The position numbers were made by a program, and so were the translations under genes. This document shows positions 1 through 9,299 of a DNA stretch of 38,901 bases, piece after piece. The first letter of the stretch is position 1; each line of letters starts with the position of its first letter. The stretch is from Arenibacter latericius DSM 15913. Lineage in GTDB: Bacteria; Bacteroidota; Bacteroidia; Flavobacteriales; Flavobacteriaceae. Location: NCBI RefSeq assembly GCF_000424985.1, contig NZ_AUKX01000047.1, positions 1 to 38,901 on the forward strand. Reading direction: 5' to 3'. The notes under the pieces were generated by a model. The model did not search any database, was not told where the DNA came from, and saw only the letters and a program-made list of their open reading frames with translations.

Positions 1-1
1 A

Positions 2-307
2 GAGAAAGCATATAATTTATGCCAGAATCTATCTTGGATATTCAACAATACAAAAGACAAAACCTCGGCACTCATAAGATTAGCGAAATGGGACGAAAAA
101 GTGAGGCAGGCCAGCTTCAAAAGCTTCAGCACCATATCCAGGACAATGTCGATCCATTATCAAAATATCCTGAACTACTTTGACAACAGAAGCACCAACG
201 CCTCGGCAGAATCATTCAATGCCAAGATAAAAGCATTTAGGGCACAGTTCAGGGGTGTCAGGAACGTAGAATTCTTCTTATATAGGCTGACAACTATTTT
301 TGCTTAA
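2..307 (+). CDS. DDE transposase, C-terminal part (ISAon1/ISL3-like)
   Basis: The frame is open from the left edge of the window and stops at TAA 305-307, so only the last 101 residues are visible. The C-terminal segment NRSTNASAESFNAKIKAFR followed by FRGVRNVEFFLYRL is the end of a DDE transposase of the kind named ISAon1/ISL3-like in Bacteroidetes. It carries the late acidic catalytic residue (the E of SAESFNAKIK). The 5' part lies outside the window, so whether the element is intact cannot be judged. A GTG at 101 lies inside this frame and is not a real start, because good transposase sequence continues upstream of it. The gene would catalyse movement of its own insertion sequence. The family name is from memory of the motif; membership of a DDE transposase family is the firmer claim. 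Confidence 0.8.
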   Translation, partial: EKAYNLCQNLSWIFNNTKDKTSALIRLAKWDEKVRQASFKSFSTISRTMSIHYQNILNYFDNRSTNASAESFNAKIKAFRAQFRGVRNVEFFLYRLTTIFA

Positions 308-327
308 ATCCTTAATCCCACAACTTT

Positions 328-376
328 TTGACTTGATCCGTTTTAACTCGGTAGTTGGACTTGATCCCCATTAACT
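328..376. repeat. Probable insertion-sequence outer end with a duplicated motif
   Basis: Just after the transposase stop, a motif beginning TTGACTTGATCC and ending TTAACT (328-348) recurs as TTGGACTTGATCC...TTAACT (355-376). The core ACTTGATCC is identical in both. The position fits the terminal inverted repeat region of the element. The left end lies outside the window, so the inverted partner and target duplication cannot be seen. Confidence 0.4.
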
Positions 377-403
377 ACAAATTCTCACCACACTTAAACC
401 CAC

Positions 404-432
404 AAAAAAAGCCTTACCAATAAAGATAAGGC
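404..432 (-). terminator. Rho-independent terminator of tRNA-His
   Basis: On the minus strand an 8-bp stem GCCTTATC/GGTAAGGC (one G-U pair) with a 6-nt loop is followed by seven T. It begins 12 bases past the tRNA 3' end, in the right orientation to end the tRNA transcript. Confidence 0.8.
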
Positions 433-443
433 TTGTATTTTTG

Positions 444-517
444 GGTGGAAGACCGGGTTCGAACCGGCGACCTCTGGAACCACAATCCAGCGCTCTAACC
501 AGCTGAGCTACAACCAC
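444..517 (-). tRNA. tRNA-His (GTG anticodon)
   Basis: The minus strand folds as a cloverleaf: D stem GCTC/GAGC, anticodon stem CTGGA/TCCAG around loop TTGTGGT (anticodon GTG), and T arm GCCGG-TTCGAAC-CCGGT. Position 518 supplies the extra 5' G (G-1) typical of tRNA-His, opposite a C discriminator at 444. The 3' CCA is not fully encoded. In the acceptor stem, GTGGTTG faces CTTCCAC, which leaves two T-T oppositions at pairs 5-68 and 6-67. A matching terminator follows. Confidence 0.93.
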
Positions 518-760
518 CATTTGTAAGCGATGGCAAAGATAATTTTTTTGTTTCATTAGACAAAATAAAATCACTCTTATTTTTTAATAAATTAATTAAT
601 CTCTTCTTCATTACTTATTACTAACAAATTAGATGTTAATCATCGATTAATAAACGCTTTATTATGCTAAAACAACTATAAAACATAAATTCACAACAAT
701 TTTTATATATATTATAAGAAGGATAATAGATTTACCCTGAATTGTAGTGATTTTCTATAA

Positions 761-2848
761 ATGCTAAACCAACCAACCTACTATTTAAATAATTGGCAAA
801 ACTTAAAGCTCATTGCCTTTACTCTAATTCTATATCTTTTTTGTCACTCTATTTCTGCCCAGGAAAAACTTGTTGAAGAAATAAAAATTGAGATTAATGA
901 AATAAAAAAAGGGGAGAAAGCATATAATGAGAAAAACTCCTATATAGCGCTTTTAAATGATTTAGGAAGCGCATTGCGATTTGTAAATTCCGATAGCCTT
1001 TTAATAGTTTCCAAAGAAGCGCATTTATTAAGTAAAGAAACAGACAACAAGGAAGAGGAAAGTAGGGCTCTAATGAATATAGGCGACTATTATTCTGATA
1101 AAGGAGGTCATAAGGAGGCTGTTGATTTCTATAATCAAGCTTTAGTACTAGCTAAAACCCTTAACAACACCGAATTAATCATAAGTATAGGTAATAATTT
1201 GGCATCGGAACATATGTATACCGGTAATTATGCTTTAGCCTTAAAAGGATATTTGGAAAATTTAGAATTAGCAGAAAAGGAGGGTGACCAAACGATGGAA
1301 TCTATTCTCAACGAAAACATTGCTAATTTATACGCTTCCCAAAAAGACTTTGAACATGCCATATACTTTTTTGAAAAGGTAAAGAATATTAATAAAAAAA
1401 TTGGTGATAACATCACCTCTGCCCAAACTTTAAGCAATTTAGCATACACCTATTCGGAGATGCGTAATTTTAAAGATGCTCATATAAGTATTGACAAGAG
1501 TATTGATATCTTCAAAAAAAATAAAATATGGGAATGGCTTGCACATGCTTATATGGTTAAAGGCAGAATATACTTGTTGCAGAAAAAATATTCCCTAGCA
1601 TTATATTGGTACGGAGAAAGCGATTTATTACATAAAGATTTTCAGGATGAAAGAGGCGTAATTGACATTTATAATGGCATGGCCGAAGCACATTTTGCCC
1701 TTAAAAATGATAGTTTGGCGTTAGATCTTGCCTTAAAATCTTATGATATTTCTAAGAAAATAAAATCTATGGAGGGAATCATGGATGGATCACGTACCCT
1801 GTATAAGATTTATAAGAATAATAATGACTATGTCACCGCCCTAAAATACCATGAGATTTACAAAACAATATCCGATAGCTTGTCTAGGGATGAGAATAGA
1901 AATAGCCTAAATATTTTAAAAACGGAAATTGCCTATAAAAATCAGAAAGAAGAACTTATTGAAGAGAATAAAAAGGCATTGGCCAAACAGAAATTCTACA
2001 TATACCTTTCATTGGCAGCAATTCTAATATTAGCCATTGTCGCAATTATCATTTTTTGGGCCGAAAAAACTCAAAAAAGATTAATACAAGAATTAAAGAA
2101 ACAGAAAGATAATTTAGAACAAAGAAAGTTAGACCTACAAGCATCAAATGAAACAAAAGATAAGCTTTTCTCCATTATTGCTCACGACCTAAGAGGGCCT
2201 ATTGGTGCGCTAGAAAACGTATTGAGGATGTTTAAAAGCGGTGACATGAATATAGAGGAGTTTAATTCGTTTCTCCCCAAATTAAAAACTGATGTAAATA
2301 ATATTTCCTTTACGTTAAACAACCTCCTTAATTGGGGTAGGTCACAAATGAAGGCATCAATCACAATTCCTTCTAATATATTATTGTTCAATATTGTGCA
2401 GGGCAATATAGACCTCTTGAATGAACTTGCAAATACTAAAATGATTACAGTAGAAAACTTAGTACCCGATAACATCTACATTAGAGCAGATAAAAACCAA
2501 TTAAATATTGTATTGCGCAATTTACTTAGCAATGCCATCAAATTCACTCCAAACAAGGGGTGCATAACCATTGGTGCTACGGAAAAGAATGATCATATAG
2601 AGGTATTTATAAAAGATACAGGCCAAGGTATACCACCTAATATCCAAGAGAAAATTCTCCAAGAAAACTCCAATTTTACTACCTATGGCACCAATAACGA
2701 AAAAGGAACTGGCTTGGGGCTAGCACTATGTAAAGAAATGTTAGCAAATAATGGCGGAACCTTGTGGATACAAAGTGAAGTAAACAAAGGCTCCATATTT
2801 TATTTTACTGTTCCTAACGGAAAAATCCAATCTAAAAAGTCTGCTTAA
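761..2848 (+). CDS. TPR-containing membrane sensor histidine kinase
   Basis: Protein of 695 residues. It has an N-terminal hydrophobic export signal (about 15-33), a periplasmic region of TPR-type helical repeats (about 85-380), one membrane helix (412-433), a coiled linker, a HisKA domain with phospho-acceptor His475 in SIIAHDLRGP, and a HATPase_c domain. The ATPase shows the N box (Asn587 and Asn591 in LRNLLSNAIKF), G1 box DTGQGIP (619-625) and G2 box GTGLGLAL (649-656). It should autophosphorylate in response to an extracytoplasmic or internal cue and pass phosphate to a response regulator. No receiver domain is fused to it and no regulator gene is adjacent, so it is an orphan kinase. Its TAA overlaps the stop of the convergent bshB1 gene. 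The signal it senses is unknown. Confidence 0.92.
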   Translation: MLNQPTYYLNNWQNLKLIAFTLILYLFCHSISAQEKLVEEIKIEINEIKKGEKAYNEKNSYIALLNDLGSALRFVNSDSLLIVSKEAHLLSKETDNKEEESRALMNIGDYYSDKGGHKEAVDFYNQALVLAKTLNNTELIISIGNNLASEHMYTGNYALALKGYLENLELAEKEGDQTMESILNENIANLYASQKDFEHAIYFFEKVKNINKKIGDNITSAQTLSNLAYTYSEMRNFKDAHISIDKSIDIFKKNKIWEWLAHAYMVKGRIYLLQKKYSLALYWYGESDLLHKDFQDERGVIDIYNGMAEAHFALKNDSLALDLALKSYDISKKIKSMEGIMDGSRTLYKIYKNNNDYVTALKYHEIYKTISDSLSRDENRNSLNILKTEIAYKNQKEELIEENKKALAKQKFYIYLSLAAILILAIVAIIIFWAEKTQKRLIQELKKQKDNLEQRKLDLQASNETKDKLFSIIAHDLRGPIGALENVLRMFKSGDMNIEEFNSFLPKLKTDVNNISFTLNNLLNWGRSQMKASITIPSNILLFNIVQGNIDLLNELANTKMITVENLVPDNIYIRADKNQLNIVLRNLLSNAIKFTPNKGCITIGATEKNDHIEVFIKDTGQGIPPNIQEKILQENSNFTTYGTNNEKGTGLGLALCKEMLANNGGTLWIQSEVNKGSIFYFTVPNGKIQSKKSA

Positions 2849-3567
2849 ATTAGGCCATCCAAGTCTTTTACAGCTATATGTCTTTCTACCGTAAAACCTT
2901 CTCCATATTCCACACCTACAAGACGCCCTAGGTCTTTTGCTCTATAATTTACACTTTCTGTAAAATTCTTGCTACTTATAGGAGTTTCTGGCTCTTTGCT
3001 TTTCGGGTCGTAAAACTGAGAACTATAAGCCATAATTGCTTGAGTCTTCACATCCATAAACCCTGAAACATCCACAATAAAATCGGGATTCAGGTTTTTC
3101 CATTGAATATAATGATATACCACCTTAGGCCTCCATGCTGCTTGCAACTCCTTTTCCCCTTCTAAGGTTGTCTCAATTTTTACCAATCCACTTAAAAAAC
3201 AAGCATCGCTCACCAATTTACTGCCTTTGGCATGATCTATATGGCGATCATCTATTGCATTACACAAAACAGTATTTGGTTGATATTTACGAATCATTTT
3301 AATAACCTGTAGCTGATGTTCCTTATCATTAACAAAAAAGCCATCGGCAAACCCCAAATTCTCACGTACGCTAGCTCCTAATATTTTTGCGGCTTCTGCT
3401 GCTTCTCTATCTCTAATTTCCGCAGAACCACGCGTACCAAGTTCGCCTCGCGTTAAATCTATGATTCCAACTTTCTTACCGTTTGCTATTTCTTTGGCTA
3501 TAGTAGCACCAGCACCTAATTCTGCATCATCCGGATGTGCTCCGAACACTAAAATATCTAATTTCAT
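2845..3567 (-). CDS. bshB1: Bacillithiol biosynthesis deacetylase BshB1
   Basis: Protein of 240 residues, the usual length for BshB1 in the PIG-L/LmbE zinc hydrolase family. The metal site is visible: AHPDDAELG (His11, Asp13, Asp14) near the N terminus and DDRHIDH (His109, His112), with the typical LTRGELGTRG stretch at 38-47. The enzyme deacetylates GlcNAc-malate to GlcN-malate, the second step of bacillithiol synthesis in the cytoplasm; bacillithiol is the low-molecular-weight thiol of many Bacteroidetes and Firmicutes. BshA and BshC are not in the window. The gene is transcribed in the same direction as the upstream PLP enzyme (94 bases away), a possible thiol/cysteine link. It overlaps the histidine kinase tail to tail by 4 bases. 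Confidence 0.93.
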   Translation of the reverse strand: MKLDILVFGAHPDDAELGAGATIAKEIANGKKVGIIDLTRGELGTRGSAEIRDREAAEAAKILGASVRENLGFADGFFVNDKEHQLQVIKMIRKYQPNTVLCNAIDDRHIDHAKGSKLVSDACFLSGLVKIETTLEGEKELQAAWRPKVVYHYIQWKNLNPDFIVDVSGFMDVKTQAIMAYSSQFYDPKSKEPETPISSKNFTESVNYRAKDLGRLVGVEYGEGFTVERHIAVKDLDGLI

Positions 3568-3661
3568 TAATTAATGTTATTGTTTAATATCTAGAAAAAC
3601 CAAATTCAATCTAGCTTTAAATTGTTATTCTAATAATTATTCGCTTTTAGAAATTTTAAAC

Positions 3662-4822
3662 CTACTGTTTTTGCTTTACCTTTTTCAAGGCTTGCTCTAT
3701 ATCTTGTATAAGATCTTCAGTTTCTTCAATTCCTACGGAAAAACGAATTAATCCATCTGCAATTCCTTGTCTTTTTCGCTCCTCAGCACTAAGTAAGGAG
3801 TGCGAGGTGAGTGCTGGCGTAAGCGTAGTGCTTTCTACTCCGGCAAGACTCATTGACGGCTTAATTAATTTTAAAGATTTTTGAAATTCCGAAGCACTTA
3901 AATCTGGCACTAATTCAAAGGAAAGCATACCGCCAAAACCTTTCATCTGCGATTTTGCAATCTCATGATCTGGATGAGAAGGCAAACCAGGATAGTAAAC
4001 AGCTTCAATATCATTATGCTCTAATAAATATTGAGCCATCCGCTGTGCATTCTCGTTCTGCGCCCTTACCCTAATACCCATAGTTTTAATACTCCTTTCT
4101 AATAACCACACGGTATAATCACTAAGACTACCCCCTAAATTCTTGGCCAAATGAAATATTCGCTGCATATTTTTCTCTGAAGAGGCAACAGCACCTGCAC
4201 AGATATCCGAATGTCCGCCCATATATTTAGTAGCACTGTGTATTGTTACATCAATGCCAAAATCTAATGGATTCTGATTTACTGGACTTGCAAAAGTGTT
4301 ATCTATCATCGAAACAATTCCATGTTTTTTACAGATGTTAGCTACCGCCTTAAGATCGGTAATCGATAATAAGGGATTAGACGGTGTTTCTAAATAGATT
4401 ACTTTAGTGTTATCTTGAATTTTATCCTCAAAGTCCACTGCTTTTAATCCATCTGTAAAAGAATAGGAAATACCGAATTTTTCAAATTCTTCCGTAACTA
4501 GGTTATAAGTCCCACCATATAAGGTTTTTTGGAGAACAATGTGATCACCAGCCCTAAGGAAGGCAAGAAGAGAAGTACTAATTGCAGCCATTCCACTACC
4601 GAAAATTAAGGCAGCTTCCGCCTTTTCCAAGGCTGCAATTTTTTTTGCCAACCCTACTTGATTGGGTGTGTTAAAATATCTAGGGTAACGTTTTACATCT
4701 ACATTTTCAAATGCGTAAGATGTAGACATATACAGAGGGGAAACAGCTCCTTTATACGTCTTATCTTCCAATTCCCCAGTGTGGGTACAAACTGTGTTTA
4801 AACCTTTCTTATGTTGATCCAT
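3662..4822 (-). CDS. Cystathionine gamma-synthase/gamma-lyase family PLP enzyme
   Basis: Protein of 386 residues, full length for the Cys/Met-metabolism fold-type I PLP family. Visible residues include the PLP lysine Lys199 in SATKYMGGHSD, Asp174 in MIDNTFASP that contacts the pyridine nitrogen, ETPSNP at 145-150, the phosphate-binding GSGMAAI (75-81) and a variant YPRYFNTPN (46-54) where relatives have YSR-x-NPT. These enzymes run transsulfuration or sulfur amino-acid cleavage (cystathionine gamma-synthase, gamma-lyase or methionine gamma-lyase). Sequence alone does not separate the reactions. The gene lies upstream of bshB1 on the same strand, which would fit a role in cysteine supply, but co-transcription is inferred. 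Confidence 0.88.
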   Translation of the reverse strand: MDQHKKGLNTVCTHTGELEDKTYKGAVSPLYMSTSYAFENVDVKRYPRYFNTPNQVGLAKKIAALEKAEAALIFGSGMAAISTSLLAFLRAGDHIVLQKTLYGGTYNLVTEEFEKFGISYSFTDGLKAVDFEDKIQDNTKVIYLETPSNPLLSITDLKAVANICKKHGIVSMIDNTFASPVNQNPLDFGIDVTIHSATKYMGGHSDICAGAVASSEKNMQRIFHLAKNLGGSLSDYTVWLLERSIKTMGIRVRAQNENAQRMAQYLLEHNDIEAVYYPGLPSHPDHEIAKSQMKGFGGMLSFELVPDLSASEFQKSLKLIKPSMSLAGVESTTLTPALTSHSLLSAEERKRQGIADGLIRFSVGIEETEDLIQDIEQALKKVKQKQ

Positions 4823-5029
4823 GTTATCTTCTTTTGTTAAAACGGACTATAGCCGTTAAAGTTACAAAAAATGCATGGACACATATCTAAACAGATTTCC
4901 TATTCTCATAAGAAAATAAGAGTCAGTTGTTGTATGACAAAACTTACTATAGCTAAGGCATAAAACAACAACTTAGCACTAGTACGTTATTAGGCTTCAT
5001 TATTTTCTATAAAAGATCAGTTAAATATA

Positions 5030-8000
5030 TTATTTAACGTAATACTTCTTATAACGCCAATAACTTATCCCCCCTAGAACAAACACTCCAAAGACAGTAT
5101 AGTAAATAAAACTCGGCGTAATCACTTGAGCTCCACTAGCGTAACTATGCAAGCCTACTAAATAGAAGTTCACTCCAAAATAGGTCATCATTATACTTGC
5201 AAAAGCAATAACAGTTAAAAAGTTATAGGTCCAATTACCTCTTAATCCGGGAACAAGTCTAACATGTAGAACAAAAGCATAAATCATAATAGATATTAAT
5301 GCCCAAGTTTCTTTTGGGTCCCATCCCCAGTAACGACCCCAACTCTCATTAGCCCATTGCCCACCCAAGAAATTACCTATGGTCAACATTGCTAATCCTA
5401 CAGTAAGGGAAAGTTCGTTGATTATAGTAAGTTCCTGAATATTTAACTTCATTTTCTCCTTGTTCTTTTCATTAGTAAGAACCATTAGGATAAGACAAAC
5501 TACACCTAGTATCATACCCACGGTTAAGGGTCCATAACTACCTACAATAATAGATACGTGCACCATTAACCAATAGCTATCTAATACAGGCTGTAAATTA
5601 GATATAGACGGATCTACCCAGCTTTGGTGTGCTACAAATAATAACATAGAGGTTACAAAGGTAGAAGCAGCAACAGTCATATCGCTCTTTTTAGCGAACA
5701 ATAGTCCCATCCCCAGAGTAGCCCAAGAAACATAAAGAATACTTTCATAAGCGTCACTCCATGGAGCATGTCCAGAAATATACCAACGTAGCGCTAAGCC
5801 GAGAGTATGCACAATAAAGAATAGGTAGATTAATACCTTTATTGATTTAATACTAAAACGAAGCGCTTTTCTATCTTTTATAATCTGAAAGACTAAAAGG
5901 GTAAACATTAATAAGCCTGTTAAGGCATAGTACTTGTATAACCTGTTATAGATATCTGCCTTATTATAGAAAACTTCAGCTTTTATCTTATTCGTACTCG
6001 GTAGTACTTCACTACCATGATTTACTTGATTTTGTTTAAAGGCCGCCAATAATTTATCAGCCTCAGAGTAATCTCCCGTTTGCACGGCCTTCTCTAAGCT
6101 CATTAAGTAAAATGGAACAGCATTTTTTATAAAGTTAGAATATAGGGAATCGGATACCTGATACTGTCCACCTCTATATTCTACAGCGGAAATCCACTTA
6201 TTATTCTCATCATTTAACAAGGGGAATATCTTTACGATCTCACCACCTAAGGCCCTATTTAATAATATTAATCGCTCATCTATACTCTTAAAGTCTTTCT
6301 GAAACTGGTTTGGGGTATTAGTACTATAGGCATCTTTAAGGTAAGGTGATAATTTGTACTGACCTTGCGCATCAAAAAAATCGGTTGCCTTTACATACTT
6401 TTTATCGTGAGGTACCCCTATAATATTTCTAAGACTATCATTTTGCCCCTTTTTATCTAATGCAATAAACTCCGCATTATACCATGCTGGCGCATTTAAC
6501 ATCATAGAAAGGAATACTTGATCCGAATTAAAGTCGGTATATTTATCCTTAAGGCTTAGTTTTCTCAATAATTCAGACGAAAAGGTATTGATAGGTTTCA
6601 TACGACCACCCGCATCTTGAATCACTAATTCGGCAAATTTTGCTGCATGCTCTTTTGAAGGGGTTATGGCATGAAGTAGAGAATCTATTTGTTCTGCAGT
6701 TGGGGTATTTTTATGAGCGTGAACTGTTGTGGCATCAGGATCTTGTGCCGTCATGGTTAATCCGGCCCCCAACATAAGCAAGGTTGCCATTTTTGCCTGT
6801 TTCTTTTTTAACTTTTCTAAAGAAACCCCTAGATCTTTAAATCTAGTTTTTCCAAAAAACATAATCCCCATTAGGCCTGTGTATAATAAAAAGTACCCTA
6901 TATAAGTTATCCACGTTCCCCAAAAGTCATGATTTACAGACAATACTGTTCCTTTTTCATCAGGATGAAAACTAGCTTGGAAAAAGCGATATCCCCTATG
7001 GTCCAAAATATGATTCATATAAATATCATAATCAAATGGTCGATCGTCCTGTACCGTTACCTTACTCATAAAAGAAGAGTAGCTATTTTCTGTTCCTGGA
7101 TATCTTTCGGCTATAAAATCGTTTAATTTTATGGCAAATGGCAAGGTATATACCTTAGAGCCATAACTCATGTTAAATTCTAATCCACCTACATTAAAAC
7201 CACCAGAGAAATTAGACATTCCTTTGCTTCCTAATAGTTTTTTACGGACGGTTTCTCCATTGCTCGTTATATCTAAAACTAAGGCATCTAAATCGTTCTC
7301 AGTTCTATCTTCTTTAGGTATTTCTACTATCCCATACTCTCCTTTCACCAATGGTTCCGGAATAACAAATTGCATTCCCGCCATGTTGTATAATGATCTA
7401 AGCTGAAATTTCTGCAAGCTATCTTTTACGACCTCACCTTCCATCTGATCGGCCATTCGCATAAACTGACCTTCAAAAGGCGATTCTAACATAAATTCAC
7501 CATCAACCGTAGTAATATTAATTGCTCCAGGAGTAGGCTTGTTCAGTGCAAAAAGCACGTTATGAATACTAGCTACTTCTCCATTCTCCAAATAGTGATC
7601 ATGTCTCTCCCCTTCTCCAGACTCCACTATTTTTAAGAATTCTTTTCCATTAGGATCTTCTATCAACCCTTCCTTAGCTCCTTCTATAAAATCTACATAG
7701 GAAATAGTAAAAGGTTGACCGTTAAAATCGGAATGCCAAGGTAAGTTAGACTTCATTGCCTGAGCGGTTACCAAAATATCGTCTTCCAATATTTTTCTTT
7801 TACGCTCTTGGTCAATATCTCCATCCACATAAACTGTTAAATACGTTTTATCAGAAAAGAATACATTTTCGGTCTCCCCTTCCCTTATAGGCATCATCCC
7901 TTCAAAACTAATGTAACGGGTAACGAATGCACCTACTATAATTAATATCCAAGAAAGGTGCATCATTAAAACTGCCCATTTTTCTTTTCTCAACAATCTA

Positions 8001-8206
8001 TACCGAGAAATATTACCAATAAAATTAATAACAAAAAATACCATTATCGCTTCAAACCAAGTAGCATTATAGATCCAAATACGTGCGGTATCTGTACTAT
8101 ACCAACTCTCGATAAAAGTCCCGAAAGCCATGGCAATAGCGAAAACAATAAATAAAACAGACATTAATCGAGTGGAAAAGAAAAACTTCTTCAAAAATTC
8201 GGTCAT
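5030..8206 (-). CDS. ccsBA: Fused ResB-CcsA cytochrome c synthase (CcsBA)
   Basis: A 1058-residue polytopic membrane protein matching the ResB + CcsA fusion that forms the system II cytochrome c haem lyase. The N-terminal ResB-like part has membrane helices around 13-35, 48-70 and 76-98 and a large extracytoplasmic domain, followed by another helix near 435-455. A middle soluble segment (about 480-740) precedes the CcsA half. There the haem-handling WWD-type motif WGRYWGWDPKETW lies near residue 955, flanked by candidate periplasmic histidines in WLMVHVSII and GLHSYASG. It should move haem across the inner membrane and attach it to CXXCH apocytochromes. It stands alone in this region, with no cytochrome gene next to it. 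Confidence 0.92.
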   Translation of the reverse strand: MTEFLKKFFFSTRLMSVLFIVFAIAMAFGTFIESWYSTDTARIWIYNATWFEAIMVFFVINFIGNISRYRLLRKEKWAVLMMHLSWILIIVGAFVTRYISFEGMMPIREGETENVFFSDKTYLTVYVDGDIDQERKRKILEDDILVTAQAMKSNLPWHSDFNGQPFTISYVDFIEGAKEGLIEDPNGKEFLKIVESGEGERHDHYLENGEVASIHNVLFALNKPTPGAINITTVDGEFMLESPFEGQFMRMADQMEGEVVKDSLQKFQLRSLYNMAGMQFVIPEPLVKGEYGIVEIPKEDRTENDLDALVLDITSNGETVRKKLLGSKGMSNFSGGFNVGGLEFNMSYGSKVYTLPFAIKLNDFIAERYPGTENSYSSFMSKVTVQDDRPFDYDIYMNHILDHRGYRFFQASFHPDEKGTVLSVNHDFWGTWITYIGYFLLYTGLMGIMFFGKTRFKDLGVSLEKLKKKQAKMATLLMLGAGLTMTAQDPDATTVHAHKNTPTAEQIDSLLHAITPSKEHAAKFAELVIQDAGGRMKPINTFSSELLRKLSLKDKYTDFNSDQVFLSMMLNAPAWYNAEFIALDKKGQNDSLRNIIGVPHDKKYVKATDFFDAQGQYKLSPYLKDAYSTNTPNQFQKDFKSIDERLILLNRALGGEIVKIFPLLNDENNKWISAVEYRGGQYQVSDSLYSNFIKNAVPFYLMSLEKAVQTGDYSEADKLLAAFKQNQVNHGSEVLPSTNKIKAEVFYNKADIYNRLYKYYALTGLLMFTLLVFQIIKDRKALRFSIKSIKVLIYLFFIVHTLGLALRWYISGHAPWSDAYESILYVSWATLGMGLLFAKKSDMTVAASTFVTSMLLFVAHQSWVDPSISNLQPVLDSYWLMVHVSIIVGSYGPLTVGMILGVVCLILMVLTNEKNKEKMKLNIQELTIINELSLTVGLAMLTIGNFLGGQWANESWGRYWGWDPKETWALISIMIYAFVLHVRLVPGLRGNWTYNFLTVIAFASIMMTYFGVNFYLVGLHSYASGAQVITPSFIYYTVFGVFVLGGISYWRYKKYYVK

Positions 8207-8236
8207 CCTGGAGAGATATAATTTAATTTAAAAGCC

Positions 8237-8244
8237 CAAAAATA
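8237..8244 (-). promoter_or_regulatory. Candidate -7 box for ccsBA
   Basis: On the minus strand TATTTTTG fits the Bacteroidetes -7 consensus TAnnTTTG exactly, and would give a leader of roughly 25 bases before the ccsBA ATG. The -33 position 19 bases further up is only CTTA, so support is partial. Confidence 0.35.
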
Positions 8245-8482
8245 CATATATTAATAAGTTTAATAAGTGAATTTTTTGTTAATTGACACCCATTATCATA
8301 TTCGTAAAATAGAAATAAAATTACGCTATTCTAATCGTAATTTTTTCATTCTATTATTAAATAATTTCTAATCCGTTGGATATAGTTCCACTTTAAGAAT
8401 TTTATCCTTAACTACTAAAACTACCTCCTAGATTTAAAGATATTATAGAAGTTGTTTTTTTAATAAAACTGTAGCATCCTAT

Positions 8483-8513
8483 TTTTCTTTTGGCGCAAAG
8501 CGATGTAATTTTG
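8483..8513 (+). promoter_or_regulatory. Candidate promoter of the DUF2520-kdsC-maf operon
   Basis: TTTT at 8483-8486, a 19-base spacer and TAATTTTG at 8506-8513 resemble the Bacteroidetes -33 TTTG / -7 TAnnTTTG promoter, with the -7 box exact and the -33 box 3 of 4. Transcription would start about 15 bases before the ATG at 8535. Confidence 0.45.
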
Positions 8514-8534
8514 ATGGATTAATTACTTTTGATT

Positions 8535-9299
8535 ATGATATCAATAATTATTCTAGGATCGGGCAACGTGGCCAAACACTTGTTTGATACTTTTTTAGGT
8601 CAAAATGAAATAAACATCCTCCAAGTAATCGGGCGAAATAAGGACCACCTCTCCTATTTTAAGAGCAAAGTAGAGGTAAGCAACGATTTCAATACAATTC
8701 AGGATGCAGATTTATATCTAATTGCAGTTAGCGACGATGCCATTCCAGAAGTAGCCAAAACTTTAAGAGGTAAAAAAGGTATTGTAGCCCATTGTTCAGG
8801 AAGTGTGCCTTTGAAAGCACTAGACCCCATAAACAGAAGAGCTGTGTTTTATCCCCTACAAAGTTTTAGTGCAGGAAAGAAAATCGATTTTAAGTCGGTT
8901 CCCATTTGTATAGAAGCCGAAAATAAGAACGATCTTAATTTGTTAGAGCAATTAGGAAACTCTATTTCTAACAATGTGCAAGAAGTTTCCTCTGAGCAAA
9001 GAAAATCTCTCCACCTAGCAGCAGTTTTTGTTAACAATTTTACCAATCACCTTTTTCATATTGGCCATGAAATTTGCGAGGACAATGATTTACCCTTTCA
9101 TATTCTACTCCCTTTAATAAAAGAGACTGTGAAAAAATTAGACTACATAACTCCACTAAACGCACAAACAGGTCCCGCAAGGAGAAACGACAGAAGTACG
9201 ATTGAAAATCATTTAAATCAACTTAAAACTAAAAATAATAAGGATATTTACACCTTATTAAGCAAATCGATAAGTGAAAAATATAGAAATGAGCTATAA
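8535..9299 (+). CDS. Rossmann-fold and DUF2520 domain protein
   Basis: Protein of 254 residues from the ATG at 8535. A TTG at 8529 is in frame but adds only two residues, and the ATG gives the normal start of a Rossmann strand, MISIIILGSGNVA. The dinucleotide-binding GxGxxA (8-13) is intact; a C-terminal DUF2520 helical domain follows, with LHLAAVFVNNFTNHLF and the late segment TGPARRND. Relatives look like NADP-dependent dehydrogenases of the 6-phosphogluconate/ketopantoate type, but no reaction is established to my knowledge. It is the first gene of an operon and its 3' end overlaps kdsC by 11 bases, so the two are probably translated together. Confidence 0.85.
   Translation: MISIIILGSGNVAKHLFDTFLGQNEINILQVIGRNKDHLSYFKSKVEVSNDFNTIQDADLYLIAVSDDAIPEVAKTLRGKKGIVAHCSGSVPLKALDPINRRAVFYPLQSFSAGKKIDFKSVPICIEAENKNDLNLLEQLGNSISNNVQEVSSEQRKSLHLAAVFVNNFTNHLFHIGHEICEDNDLPFHILLPLIKETVKKLDYITPLNAQTGPARRNDRSTIENHLNQLKTKNNKDIYTLLSKSISEKYRNEL

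Larger units (their letters stand above)
8207..8534. other. Divergent intergenic region between ccsBA and the DUF2520 operon
   Basis: About 330 bases of very AT-rich DNA between two divergent transcription units. It holds the candidate promoters listed separately. No ORF, repeat or clear RNA structure was seen in the rest. Confidence 0.6.

Noticed and set aside
371-574. Minus-strand 67-codon frame
   Set aside because: It runs straight through the tRNA-His gene and its terminator.
9274-9288. GTG start for the KdsC-like gene
   Set aside because: It would lengthen the overlap with the upstream gene and adds no family residues; ATG 9289 is enough.
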